DNA of 64,000 bases, taken from positions 11,326 through 75,325 of the forward strand of contig CAZCFZ010000015.1 in assembly GCA_964498065.1 (NCBI GenBank), read 5' to 3'. How positions within the stretch are numbered: the stretch's first letter is position 1; each line of letters begins with the position of its first letter. Both the position numbers and the translations under genes were made by a program. This DNA is from FEN-1297 sp964498065 (GTDB taxonomy: Bacteria; Bacteroidota; Ignavibacteria; Ignavibacteriales; Ignavibacteriaceae). Positions 54,701 to 63,784 of the stretch are shown here, in pieces. The notes beneath the pieces are model-generated. The model did not search any database. It saw only the letters and a program-made list of their open reading frames with translations, and was not told the DNA's origin.

Positions 54701-54823
54701 AACTTCACAATGTTTGCCTTTAATTGTATACCACTTTAATTCAGGATGAAAATCCGTGTATTGCGAAAATGCATTTGTTTGAAAGAATAATATAATACCA
54801 ATAAACGCTAATACCTTTACCAT
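51719..54823 (-). CDS. Outer-membrane protein: gluzincin domain, TolB-like propeller, surface-antigen barrel
   Basis: A 1034-residue exported protein (signal peptide ending TNAFSQ). Residues 30-300 carry a zinc-peptidase motif HETTH (about 128-132) and PSWFAEGTAQYQ with the third Glu ligand, as in peptidase MA/gluzincins. Residues 305-590 are six-plus TolB/PD40 propeller repeats (for example PSFSRDGSKFAYIS, PCVSHDGKKIVFLF). The last 330 residues look like a beta-barrel of the surface-antigen type, ending in Gly-rich aromatic strands and Phe-Asp-Ile. The long frame starts at a TTG; ATG at 54823 with AAGGA before it is a better start. It may process or fold envelope proteins; substrate unknown. 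Confidence 0.75.
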   Translation of the reverse strand: MVKVLAFIGIILFFQTNAFSQYTDFHPELKWYTIKGKHCEVHFHNGTERTARVVAKIADEVIEPLISLYNYDPGTIHYVIKDMDDYSNGATYFFDNKIEIWTSALDFDLRGTHNWLRNVITHETTHMVQIQSALKLSRQIPAVFLQVLNYEKERRPDILYGFPNVIVSYPLATVNIPSWFAEGTAQYQRKEFNYDNWDTHRDMVLRCYALSGNMLTWNQMGEFDKTSLGNESVYNAGFALTRYISQKYGEVKLEEISHDLGKFDVFTMDQAFKDVLGKSGIEVYNEWQNFLTDSYRNRSKAVLSNLVEGDTVTGVGFGNFFPSFSRDGSKFAYISNKNADYFALSNVYIYNLKTKKEKEIASGVRSTISWVPNENKVIYSKITEDNPNWDNVHDLFVYNLDNNKETRLTHNLRANEPCVSHDGKKIVFLFEKDGTTNLATVDIKGKNYKQLTFFNNGEQVYQPEFSNDDSYIIFDYSYREGRDIARVDTNGKNFQFVIKSKADNRNPVFDKNGNIIYCSDSTGIFNLYSYNLKTGVKKQLTNVIGGTFMPSIDKNGNILYSGYTSTGFKIFEITPEQEAEVDPQKSYVWVNNPPLGHDKPKGDLVKFDLAKYIHYNDYKTPDYKIKPYTGTFTKMTFYPFLRYDNYNTSSNFFEKLKPGVYFSSSDMLDRYSLFAGAAINARLERDLFLIFNYRDKIPLLFELGIRPELSLELYNISRKTNTSVAWGADTVGSQVNYELSIPTDVTYNLLEFDFSAKQKIFARGQNLEFRYIFSRYSADLGGFVIPPPYVSPALYYPTTSDTYLIGNNFQLKYTLNYIEPTVDDEINPIGTQIDLTYNYEINRFNPDGNYQNNNGILQPVYNHYDFNRLELNTAIHFPLWHLNTLTARLRIGNIFGPTVPDFFDFYLGGLTGMKAYPFYAVGGNKVGWFNLTYRFPLIKNIDTRIGQLYLDKIFMSVYGDVGNAWNGNFVAGQLKKGVGGEIRVHMNSFYIFPTDLFFDAAYGLNRFTENFLGKQVTYGKEWNFYGGILFGFDI

Positions 54824-54904
54824 AAGTCCTTGTAAACGCTCCAATCTATTTTAATATCCGGTATTTTAGAAAGGGAAATTATCGGGATTAATCTCCGTTG
54901 TTAT

Positions 54905-54925
54905 AAAAAAAATCGTAAGATTTTT
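54905..54925 (-). terminator. Weak terminator after the secreted protein at 54952
   Basis: On the minus strand AAAAATC-TTAC-GATTTTT is followed by TTT, about 30 bases after the stop of the M6-like gene. The stem is mostly A-T, so strength is uncertain, but it is placed to end the porU-porV-M6 transcript. Confidence 0.4.
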
Positions 54926-54951
54926 CGAAAAGCAACTCCTTAAATATCGTC

Positions 54952-57900
54952 TTATTTGATAACAGCTATTTTTATAATATTTGTTTCTGTTTTTCCGCTG
55001 ACTCCTTGCGCTTGAATTCTTGCAAAATAAATTCCGCTTTGAATGTTATCTACATTCCATGGTGTTTCTTTTTCCATCCCGCCTTGAGCATCATCTTTTA
55101 ACTCTGCCACAAAATCTCCGGCCAGATCAAAAATTTTGATATCTATTTTGGAATCTTCCGAAACATAATAATGAATTTGTGTTATTCCGCTGTAAACCGG
55201 ATTCGGGTAATTAAAAGCTTTATTTGCGGGGAAAAAAGTGTTAACAACATTTTGATTTGATGCACTCTTTATAAATGAGGTATTCAGATTATTTCCGTTT
55301 TCTTCAGCCCAATAAATTGTTCCGGCATTTGCGCCAATATTCCATGCGGAAAAATTATTATTTTTATCCACAGCAGCAAAAGATATTATTCCGTTATCTT
55401 CAAACAATACCGGTACAGCAGCCGGCTGAGTACCCAATGTAATAGGAAAACCGTCTACAACTTTTCCAGTTCCGCCGTTAATTGCATAAATTCTGCCGTC
55501 AATTGTAGTTGCAATAATTTCGGATTTAGTATCTCCTGCAAAATCCGCTGTTAATGGTAATCCGGTAAAACCGATATTTAAAGGATCATCAAAAGGAAAA
55601 TTTTCAGCTTCAGCTCCTTGTAAATTTACAGCATCGATTTTATTTCCGTTGGAAAATATTATATAGTTATTACCATCCTGCTTAAGATCAGTTAAAGAGA
55701 ACGATTTAATAGTATCTGTTGAATTGATTGCAAACTCCGATTGAAGCACCCCCTTATTAATTATATCGAATTTATTACCGTTAAGCAGCAGCACTTCATA
55801 TCCATTCCCGTTCTTATCAGAACTCATTGCGAAATCCCTAACGGTACCGGTACCGGAATAAGTACCGTTAGCGGAATCAAAAACTATATATTTGTTGTCA
55901 TTAACTAAAGAGGCGGCATAAGACAAATTATTTCCGTTAGAACAAATTTTATTTATAATGAAATTTGAATTACCGGCATTTAACGTATTTATCTGCAACG
56001 GTACCATATTGGAATTTAGGGAATACACTTCAACGATTCCGCTTTTTGTTCCTATAGCCATCTCTAAAGGAGCATTTGATTTATTTATTAATACAGGCGA
56101 TGTTGAAAAAACCATGCCGGATTTATAACTATTTAATGTACGTGCCGTACCGTTATTGCTGTATATATTTATAGTTGAATCAATAACACCTATAACATAT
56201 TGAATACCGTTATTGCTAATAGAAGCCACTTTATATTTTGAAAAACCCGGAATTATTTTAATTATATTTCCTGAATTATCCAGAATGGACAAATCGGAAT
56301 TAGATAGAAAATTGAATCCGAAGCTATTTCCATCTTGGACAGCAGTTAAATAATTTCCGGAGGAGGAAGTTTGAACTTTAGAAGAAAAGATAGGTTTTAA
56401 AATAGAATCGCCGTACACTACATTAAAAGACATTCTATTTCCTATACTCGAAAAATCTGAAATAGTAATTAAACTATTGGCACCGGAGTTAGCATTGCTA
56501 TTCGGAGTGCTGGTACTTGAGAATATATTTTTATACAGCTTAGCATAATTGTTTTTATACCAATAATCCTGATAAGTTCCTTCGCCGATAATTTGATCTC
56601 CCAAGGCGTCCGTAAATATTTCCCCGATCTCCGGTATACCGCTTGCTTCCATTAAATTTACACCGCGGTGAGCTTTGTCGGCATTTATTTCGTCCGATGC
56701 TATTTTTGCATTTATAACATTATCATCGATATGCCAAATTAATATACCGCCTTTATAATCGGATGTATCGTCTATCTGACCGGGTAAAGCCCAATCAAAC
56801 TCGCTGACATCAGTAATAACACCTTTTAAAGAATCGGTATCATAGCTATAAAAGCCCGGCTGATCTTTAGTAAATGTTTTCGTATAAGTATTGCCGTTCA
56901 ATACATAAGTAACAGTTACTCCGTTTCCCAGTGCATTTCTATTTCTATTCTCAAGTAAAAAATATTCCGAAGAATTTATCGGCAGTTTTACTATAGTAGT
57001 ATCATTTGGCACAGCAGCTAATTGTGTAACTAAATTTATATTGTATTTGCCGGGCGATAAGGTAATTGGAGCAGCCCATCCTAAAAATATTTTTTCCCAG
57101 GCAGATGGCTCAGGCGGAAAAACTCCGTTATATGCAAAAATTGATTGAGGGTCCATTAATCCGAAACGTCCGATCGCACTCTGCCCGGTTTGAGTATCAA
57201 AAAGGTCGGGTAAACCTAAATAACTGCCTATGCTGGCAGCCAGCAAACCGTTTGTTGTTACTTGATATAAAACAGTCCCACCGTATGTGGATTGTTCTCG
57301 ACTTTCAGTCTCAGGCATTATTAAACTGTTGGTTATATCAAAAGAATTATTTTCAACCGGGAATCCATTAAATCCCGAGCCGTATATATTTTTTAATGCT
57401 TTAGAACTTAAATAAATTGACGGTAAATCTCTTGAATCTGCTATTGAACCTGGTAATGAGACATCCCTTCCAACACCGGCATGATAAATTGTAAATAAAT
57501 TATAACTGCTAAAGTTAAATCCCGGATTTGCTGTGTCAGCCTTTTCCCATACTTCCCTGGAAAAATTAGCTAAAGAACTAAAATCATTGGAATTTATTTG
57601 AGGAGAATAATTCCTCATCGTTTTAGATACTGTTATAACTTTTGGTAATACATAACATGATATGATTAAATGACCGTTAGAAACCTGATGGAAATAATTC
57701 TTCGCAAATTCCAAATGTTCTTCAAAGTATGCTCTATCGTGAGGCAGCGGATCAATGATAGTATTGCCGTAATCCTGAGTGTATATAGTTCCGAATTTAC
57801 CGTTTCCATCGGTTGCTTCATCTTTGTCTGTTTGAAACTCAACCATCACTGCTAATATTTTTACTGTATCTATACCGGTAGTTTTAGCAAAAGATTTTGC

Positions 57901-57993
57901 AGGATACGGATCAATCTTTCCAATATATGTTTGAGCAGATAAACTGCTCAAACAAATTAAAAATATGACAAAAACAAGATTTTTTTTTATCAT
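54952..57993 (-). CDS. Secreted M6-like protein with lost zinc site and T9SS sorting domain
   Basis: A 1013-residue exported protein (signal peptide ending SLSAQ). Residues 40-330 follow the M6/immune-inhibitor-A metalloprotease layout, with LGLPDLFD (259-266), GRFGLMDP and PSAWEKIFLGW. The HExxH place (253-257) reads ASIGS, so both His and the Glu are missing: a pseudoprotease. A propeller-like region follows (for example IYSNNGTA repeats). The last 85 residues are a type A T9SS C-terminal domain (YPNPVYSG, GDFVAEL, GIYFARI). The gene is six bases downstream of porV, so it is probably a cargo of the same system. A new binding role is inference. Confidence 0.85.
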   Translation of the reverse strand: MIKKNLVFVIFLICLSSLSAQTYIGKIDPYPAKSFAKTTGIDTVKILAVMVEFQTDKDEATDGNGKFGTIYTQDYGNTIIDPLPHDRAYFEEHLEFAKNYFHQVSNGHLIISCYVLPKVITVSKTMRNYSPQINSNDFSSLANFSREVWEKADTANPGFNFSSYNLFTIYHAGVGRDVSLPGSIADSRDLPSIYLSSKALKNIYGSGFNGFPVENNSFDITNSLIMPETESREQSTYGGTVLYQVTTNGLLAASIGSYLGLPDLFDTQTGQSAIGRFGLMDPQSIFAYNGVFPPEPSAWEKIFLGWAAPITLSPGKYNINLVTQLAAVPNDTTIVKLPINSSEYFLLENRNRNALGNGVTVTYVLNGNTYTKTFTKDQPGFYSYDTDSLKGVITDVSEFDWALPGQIDDTSDYKGGILIWHIDDNVINAKIASDEINADKAHRGVNLMEASGIPEIGEIFTDALGDQIIGEGTYQDYWYKNNYAKLYKNIFSSTSTPNSNANSGANSLITISDFSSIGNRMSFNVVYGDSILKPIFSSKVQTSSSGNYLTAVQDGNSFGFNFLSNSDLSILDNSGNIIKIIPGFSKYKVASISNNGIQYVIGVIDSTINIYSNNGTARTLNSYKSGMVFSTSPVLINKSNAPLEMAIGTKSGIVEVYSLNSNMVPLQINTLNAGNSNFIINKICSNGNNLSYAASLVNDNKYIVFDSANGTYSGTGTVRDFAMSSDKNGNGYEVLLLNGNKFDIINKGVLQSEFAINSTDTIKSFSLTDLKQDGNNYIIFSNGNKIDAVNLQGAEAENFPFDDPLNIGFTGLPLTADFAGDTKSEIIATTIDGRIYAINGGTGKVVDGFPITLGTQPAAVPVLFEDNGIISFAAVDKNNNFSAWNIGANAGTIYWAEENGNNLNTSFIKSASNQNVVNTFFPANKAFNYPNPVYSGITQIHYYVSEDSKIDIKIFDLAGDFVAELKDDAQGGMEKETPWNVDNIQSGIYFARIQAQGVSGKTETNIIKIAVIK

Positions 57994-57999
57994 TTTAAA

Positions 58000-59160
58000 T
58001 TAGATTCCCCTCGGCAATCCGCGAACATCTCCGGGTATTCCTCCCCATCCGATTGAAATCGTAAATCTTAAGGTATCGTTAAGCGGACTTTGATCACCAT
58101 TTGGGAAGACAGAAGTAGTTAAATAGCTAAAATCAAATCCGTAGATATCATACCTGATACCGGCACCGAAAGTTATAAATTTTCTATTACCGAATGACGG
58201 ATCCTCGTAGAAGTAACCGGCTCTTAAAGCAAACAGGAAATCACCCGGTTCTCCATACCAATATTCTAGTCCCATTGAAGTTTGAATACTGCGAAGCTCT
58301 TCACTAAAAGGCCTATTACCCCATGAGGTAAAAATGGCCTGATAAAATTCTTGAGAAGTTTGTGTTGTGGTATCTTTATTTATAAGCAGTTTACTAAAGT
58401 CGAGCGTATAAATTAATGAATTATACTTATCTTTATAAATATTATAAGCAAATCCCAATCTGAAATTAGTCGGTATCGGATCGGCTTGCTGCTTGTCTAT
58501 ATAGTACATCTTTGGGCCCATATTGCTCAAGTTGGCACCAACACTAAAATCACCGCCGATATTAGTACTTGTAAAAGGAATAATTAATTTTCCGGGTCTC
58601 CACATTCCGCCGAGATCAAAACTTACGGATGTGGAAATACCGCTGCCTTGTTCCGAAGCAGTACCAATAGACGAAAGCACACTATGTATGATCCTAAAGT
58701 TAAAGCCCAACCCCCAATCATCAGAAAGCATTGTTGCATAACCAACAGTTAACGCAGCATCAAAAGAATGAAATGTACCGAGCACTTGATCAGTTTCGCT
58801 TGTCCTTACAAACTCTCCGTAATTCATATAAGTAATACTAGCAGTTAAACTGCCGCTAATATCGGGAATAAATTGTCTATACGTCAAATATTCATAGGAT
58901 AAGTCCAATCCAAATTGAGGCAGCCAATTACTATGAGTAAAGCTTACTTCCGAACCCTTTAAAAATGCTATGCCGGCAGGGTTCCAGAAAATTGCGGCTG
59001 AGTTATCAGCTAATCCTGCACCAGACTCACCCATCGCACCTCCTCGAGAATCAGGCGCTAATTCAAGAAATGGGACAGCAGCTTCTCCTTGTCCGTACGT
59101 AATCTTTTGGACCATTGTTAATAGAATGCTGACCAACACCAGCCTAATTATTACTTTCAT
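58000..59160 (-). CDS. porV: T9SS outer-membrane protein PorV (LptO-like)
   Basis: A 386-residue outer-membrane beta-barrel that binds T9SS cargo sorting domains and delivers them to PorU. The family hallmark ELAPDSRGGAMGESGAGLADNSAAIFWNPAG follows the signal peptide (residues about 32-62; shown here in parts as ELAPDSRGGAMGE and FWNPAGIAFL). The barrel has repeated aromatic strands. GGAGG lies seven bases before the ATG. It lies between porU and the M6-like cargo, 115 bases after porU. Confidence 0.92.
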   Translation of the reverse strand: MKVIIRLVLVSILLTMVQKITYGQGEAAVPFLELAPDSRGGAMGESGAGLADNSAAIFWNPAGIAFLKGSEVSFTHSNWLPQFGLDLSYEYLTYRQFIPDISGSLTASITYMNYGEFVRTSETDQVLGTFHSFDAALTVGYATMLSDDWGLGFNFRIIHSVLSSIGTASEQGSGISTSVSFDLGGMWRPGKLIIPFTSTNIGGDFSVGANLSNMGPKMYYIDKQQADPIPTNFRLGFAYNIYKDKYNSLIYTLDFSKLLINKDTTTQTSQEFYQAIFTSWGNRPFSEELRSIQTSMGLEYWYGEPGDFLFALRAGYFYEDPSFGNRKFITFGAGIRYDIYGFDFSYLTTSVFPNGDQSPLNDTLRFTISIGWGGIPGDVRGLPRGI

Positions 59161-59172
59161 TTTCTTCCTCCG

Positions 59173-59188
59173 ATGATAATATTATCAT
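59173..59188. repeat. 16-bp perfect palindrome upstream of porV
   Basis: ATGATAATATTATCAT is a perfect palindrome, immediately upstream of the SD of porV. It could be an operator for a dimeric regulator or chance in AT-rich sequence. Confidence 0.3.
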
Positions 59189-59274
59189 TTTGTTTATCAT
59201 AAATAAATTATTTCATTAAAAAATTAAATATAAAAATAATACTCTAAATATTGTGTTATTTTAATACTTCTTAA

Positions 59275-62200
59275 TTATCTAATAACCGCCATTTTCCCCA
59301 ATACACTTTTACTATATTTCCCATCCGATGAGTTTACTATTATCTTATACAAATACGTTCCGTTAGCTATTATTGATCCATCCTGATCCCTTCCATCCCA
59401 ATTTACCTTTACAAATTTTTCCTGTATTCCCTCTTTTTCTATCTCTCTTATCAATCTGCCTGCTATTGTATATACCTTTATTTTTACATTTATCGGGGCC
59501 GCTAAATTTTGCTGAAACGTAAATGTTGTGTTATATTCAAATGGATCAGGATAATTATATACATCTTTTATTACCAGTCCGTTTCCGCTTACTACAGTAA
59601 AACTTACCGTCTTGCTCGATGAGTTATTGAACACATCCCATGCTGTTACTTTTAGCGTATAATTTCCAGGATCCAAATTATTGAACTGATATCTTATCTC
59701 TCCGGATTTTCCACCTGCATTCATATTTCCGACAAAATCATCTGTAAAATCTATAGGATTGTTAATATCATTATTTAATATACCTTCCATCTTGTGTCCT
59801 ATACCTGTACCCGTTGTGTTCAATCCGTTATCATCACTTAATTTCACAATTAAAGTCGAGTTCGGATTTGCTAACGAAATTACTTTAGAGGTTGTATCAT
59901 CTATATATATTGATATATCAGGACCTATTTTATTATTTACTCTACTTGAATCCGTACCTCCAACTATTACATTTGTTGTATAACCCAGCCCGTCAGCATT
60001 ATTATTAGTATTATTATAAAAGTATATGATTGCCTTTCCATTTTTATTTTCATAAGAAATGTCTTTCGGTACCGTAAAGTCGGATTTAAATCTGCCGTTT
60101 GTAACCGATATATTTCCTCTGAATAAAAGTCCGCCCTGCTGGGAGATTTGCAGCGAATTACTGATTGCAGGAACTATTATCTCTCTCTGTGAATCGTAAA
60201 CAGTTAAAATTCCCGTCCCATTAAAGTCCTGCCAGACTGTATTGTCAGGCTTTTTTATTTCACCGGAAACTCTAACATTACTTAATGCTTTAATTTGAAC
60301 TGCTGTATCGACAGGATTTATCCCGTCAATTGAATCAATCGAAGCGGTATACTTTGGTATTAATAAACTTATCGTCGGATCGCCGAGTATCTCATACTTT
60401 TGAGAATTTGTATCATACAAAATCTGTTTAGTATATAATACGGCCTGTCCCAAAGTTATAGGATACCCGGCGGAATCTCTTGGTGAAAAAAGTAACTGCT
60501 GAAATAATTCATCCACTAATGATTCGTTATCCTGAGCAATTGCTACTCTTGCAGAAGTGAACGTTGCAATTGCACCGGCATGTGGTAATAATAATAATTC
60601 TTCTGCGGAACTTTGAGAGGAAGGGTCATCCCAATACCCGAAATCGCACGTTCCCGCTACAAGAAAAAAGTACCGTGAATTATCTAATTGAGGTATTGTT
60701 GTACTCTGAACAAATACCTGCTCATGCGCCCACAGTGAAGGGCTTCCGTGACCAAAATAATTAACAATTAATGTACCGTTATTCATCGCACTTACTATAT
60801 CTTTATTAACCTGCGGATACCGCCTTCCTTCGCCTGTTATTACTACAGGATACATCCCGAGATAAATTTTATGCTGATCGAATGAAGTAGGTATATAATT
60901 ATTGGAAAGAGTTTCCGAATATTCGGTATGATAATCACCTTCATACCCTTCGGAAGTATAATCATCATCAGCGACAAGTGTAATTAAATTTCGCCAGAGT
61001 CCTTTGTCCTGTGTCGTTTCATATTGAATTATTTTATCTACTGCTGTGTTCGCTTCCGCATCTGTTGTTACCGGGATTCTTCCATAGGCTATATCTATAT
61101 AAGGATCATTTCCGTCTACCCTGACAAAGTAATCATCCGTTGTATATGAATAAATCTGGTACAAAGACTCTTGTGTCTCATATGCAGGCACAAAATCCTC
61201 ATTATAACCTTCCACATCTTTTGCATCATAAGTACCTTTTCCGAAAAATAAAACATATTTTGGCCTTATCTGCCAGTTATCGTATGCATATTTTAAGAAA
61301 TCCCTCATTGCTGTCGGGTCTGTCATTCCGCACGAGAATTCATTGTATATCTGATCTATATTTACCACTATTGTTGAGTACTTCTCCGGTGCCTGATTCT
61401 CCTTATATGCTGACAGCTTATTTGCAGCATCATCAAATATTTTATTTGTTATTATTACATACTGGGCACCTTTTTGGATACCATGCAAGTTGGAATTCTG
61501 CATCGTCACCGGATTCGACGGAGTTAGATAATTTCCGCTTCCTACCGCAAAGTATTTCGATACATGTCCGGATGTCTCGTTCTCTTGAAATGTACAATTT
61601 CCGCCGCTTATCTGTGCATTCGTTATTATTTTTACATTTGAATAATCAGATACATTAAATACCTGGATATTGCTTGATGAGAACCCCGATAAATTATACT
61701 GAATAGCTGAGGTAGTATCTTTTGAGAAAAAGAGTAAAGTGTCATTTACTGCTTTAAGCTGTGACTGATATAAAATTTCAAAATAGTCAATATATCCCAA
61801 AGATGATGTTGTAGTCGGAACAAAATTAAATTTAAGTAAACTTCTATTATTGGGTAATATTCCGTTATATGTTGTTGTGTAATAATATGCTTCTCCGTTA
61901 TGATAAGAAGGATAAGTATACGAATTCCATCCAGGCATATTTACATTTAAGATTGGAGTTGAATTCTCATATATATCAAGGCCGACTGTTTCCCCGCTGG
62001 CATTTATAAATCTAATATTATATGTGATAGGATAATTATCTAATCTATTGTTTAAATCTGTTAGATATGTCCTTGATGTTGTTGTCGTTGAAAAATTATC
62101 TCCGTAATACTCTCTTCCCGTCTTACCTATGTTTATCTTATCCTGATCCAGTTGGGCAAATGACTTTGTCGATGTCTGGGTGTAGTACGTTGATGAATTA

Positions 62201-63270
62201 ATACTCGATTCACCTTCTATCCGTTTACCTGGCGATCCTCCCGAGGTTATCCAGTAGTAATTTACTTTAGAGTAGGGATGAAAATATCTTTTTATCGTGT
62301 CACTGGTTGAATCAAAATCCCAAAAATCATTTCCCCTGCCGTAAAATAATATATAATCTCCGTCATCAAATTTTCCGTCATCTTGACCTACTACCATTAT
62401 CGCATTCTCAACCAAATCACTCGGCCTTGGCGCATTTACGTCCTCCGGCAGAACCTTTCCCCCGTTATTGTATATTTTTATTGTTCTCGGATCCACCGTA
62501 CTCGGATCTATTCCATAGGAGGCCAGCATTGTCTTTGTTATTTTGTATATCCCCTCCTGCTTAGTCTCGAATCTTACCCACGTTCCGCTTGACAGAACAC
62601 TGTTTACTAATGTCTTTTTTAATCTGCGTGTATTCTTTGCCCAGTATTTTGCTACTCCGAAATTCAGTACCGCTCCCGACAGAAAATCACTTGCCGGCTT
62701 ACTCGTTATTGCCTGGTTGGTCGCAAAGTTTATTTGAATTATTATCTTTGTATACAATTTTATGATATTCTGCTGAGCATTATACTCTACCGGAAATATC
62801 TCTATTCCCTGTACGGGTATACTTCTTAACATTCCGTAATCTCCGAATGATGCCAACTCCGTATTCTGCTTATAATTATTATATCCGCTCTTTACCTTGT
62901 ACACAAATGAATTCATATTTTTTTTGTCCCTTACCATCTCCGGCTTTGGGGCTATCATTCCGTTTATAGTCTTATACTCCGACGATATTATCTGTATTGT
63001 ATTGCCCGTCTCCGACGGCACTCCTACAGTAATTATTCTCTCTGGTACCGACGGCATACCCCAATCTTCGGGATGGGATATAATTCCATATCTCAATCTT
63101 ATCTTGATATAACTTCCATTATCTATTTTTATTATCGATGTGTCTGAATAGCTGGGGGTATACGCTATTATCAGTGTATTCCGGTTGGAGGTTATGACTT
63201 GTATATCATTTTGACCAAAAAGCGGAATTGCAAAAATGACTATATAAAGAAATAAGAATTTGCTATTCAT
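59275..63270 (-). CDS. porU: T9SS sortase PorU (C25 gingipain-family)
   Basis: A 1331-residue secreted peptidase that removes the T9SS sorting domain and attaches cargo to lipopolysaccharide. It has a signal peptide (ending LFGQ), an N-terminal propeptide-like part, and the C25 domain with His in NYFGHGSPSLW (about residue 840) and Cys in VAGTCDFGYW (about 875). The C-terminus is itself a type A sorting domain (YPDPFEYN, GRLIREIE, NGTYLYKIIV, KMAVIR). It is the first gene of the porU-porV-M6 block. The 3' end is the source or relative of the relic at 63509. Confidence 0.93.
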   Translation of the reverse strand: MNSKFLFLYIVIFAIPLFGQNDIQVITSNRNTLIIAYTPSYSDTSIIKIDNGSYIKIRLRYGIISHPEDWGMPSVPERIITVGVPSETGNTIQIISSEYKTINGMIAPKPEMVRDKKNMNSFVYKVKSGYNNYKQNTELASFGDYGMLRSIPVQGIEIFPVEYNAQQNIIKLYTKIIIQINFATNQAITSKPASDFLSGAVLNFGVAKYWAKNTRRLKKTLVNSVLSSGTWVRFETKQEGIYKITKTMLASYGIDPSTVDPRTIKIYNNGGKVLPEDVNAPRPSDLVENAIMVVGQDDGKFDDGDYILFYGRGNDFWDFDSTSDTIKRYFHPYSKVNYYWITSGGSPGKRIEGESSINSSTYYTQTSTKSFAQLDQDKINIGKTGREYYGDNFSTTTTSRTYLTDLNNRLDNYPITYNIRFINASGETVGLDIYENSTPILNVNMPGWNSYTYPSYHNGEAYYYTTTYNGILPNNRSLLKFNFVPTTTSSLGYIDYFEILYQSQLKAVNDTLLFFSKDTTSAIQYNLSGFSSSNIQVFNVSDYSNVKIITNAQISGGNCTFQENETSGHVSKYFAVGSGNYLTPSNPVTMQNSNLHGIQKGAQYVIITNKIFDDAANKLSAYKENQAPEKYSTIVVNIDQIYNEFSCGMTDPTAMRDFLKYAYDNWQIRPKYVLFFGKGTYDAKDVEGYNEDFVPAYETQESLYQIYSYTTDDYFVRVDGNDPYIDIAYGRIPVTTDAEANTAVDKIIQYETTQDKGLWRNLITLVADDDYTSEGYEGDYHTEYSETLSNNYIPTSFDQHKIYLGMYPVVITGEGRRYPQVNKDIVSAMNNGTLIVNYFGHGSPSLWAHEQVFVQSTTIPQLDNSRYFFLVAGTCDFGYWDDPSSQSSAEELLLLPHAGAIATFTSARVAIAQDNESLVDELFQQLLFSPRDSAGYPITLGQAVLYTKQILYDTNSQKYEILGDPTISLLIPKYTASIDSIDGINPVDTAVQIKALSNVRVSGEIKKPDNTVWQDFNGTGILTVYDSQREIIVPAISNSLQISQQGGLLFRGNISVTNGRFKSDFTVPKDISYENKNGKAIIYFYNNTNNNADGLGYTTNVIVGGTDSSRVNNKIGPDISIYIDDTTSKVISLANPNSTLIVKLSDDNGLNTTGTGIGHKMEGILNNDINNPIDFTDDFVGNMNAGGKSGEIRYQFNNLDPGNYTLKVTAWDVFNNSSSKTVSFTVVSGNGLVIKDVYNYPDPFEYNTTFTFQQNLAAPINVKIKVYTIAGRLIREIEKEGIQEKFVKVNWDGRDQDGSIIANGTYLYKIIVNSSDGKYSKSVLGKMAVIR

Positions 63271-63508
63271 CCATTCTAACTAATTATTAAAACTTTGTTA
63301 CTGGCCTGCAAGTGTACACTTGAAACATAATTTTCCGGCAACATTTTCTATCATGTAGCAAATTCTCTAATAATACTCCAAAAATTTGAATTAAATTTAG
63401 TTAAGTAAAATATATATTGTCAAGTCATTTGAAAATTTTTACAAGTGTAAATATAAAGAAATAAATATTGCATAAAAAATGATAAATTCATAAAAAAGAT
63501 ACCTTAAT
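63271..63508. other. Intergenic region upstream of porU
   Basis: About 240 AT-rich bases before porU, without a convincing reading frame. The promoter of the porU block must lie here, but I see no clear hexamer pair. The remnant sequence begins at 63509. Confidence 0.4.
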
Positions 63509-63720
63509 TTATCTAATTACCGTCATTTTCCCAATTCATTTTTACCATATTTTTCATTCGATGAGTTTACCATTATCTTAAACAAATATGTTCCGTTGGC
63601 AATTATTGATCCATCCTGTTCTCTTCCGTCTTATACCCTATTCATGTAACTATCGTGCTCAATACGTTATTAACATGCAATTTCATTTTTAATGCCTAGT
63701 TCGGATTTAATAAATTTAAC
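63509..63720 (-). pseudogene. Decayed copy of a PorU-type sorting-domain end
   Basis: Read on the minus strand, 63630 down to 63509 encodes DGREQDGSIIANGTYLFK and then IMVNSSNEKYGKNELGK, matching the PorU C-terminus at 27 of 35 residues. A one-base loss then stops it before the expected MTVIR end, which is still readable in another frame, and a stop precedes it at the upstream side. From 63660 to 63720 a second patch aligns with porU 59821-59881 (for example shared AGTTCGGATTT). The roughly 390 bases between these patches in porU are missing, and their ends share CCTTCCATC, as in a slippage deletion. Confidence 0.8.
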
Positions 63721-63784
63721 TATTAAGGCAAATAATTTATTTTTAAAATAATTCCGATACAAAAACTAAGATTTCTCCCGAAGA

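Noticed and set aside
61140..61658. 172-codon open frame on the plus strand inside porU
   Set aside because: It is antisense to a certain gene, has no ribosome site, and its composition is the mirror of the C25 coding strand.
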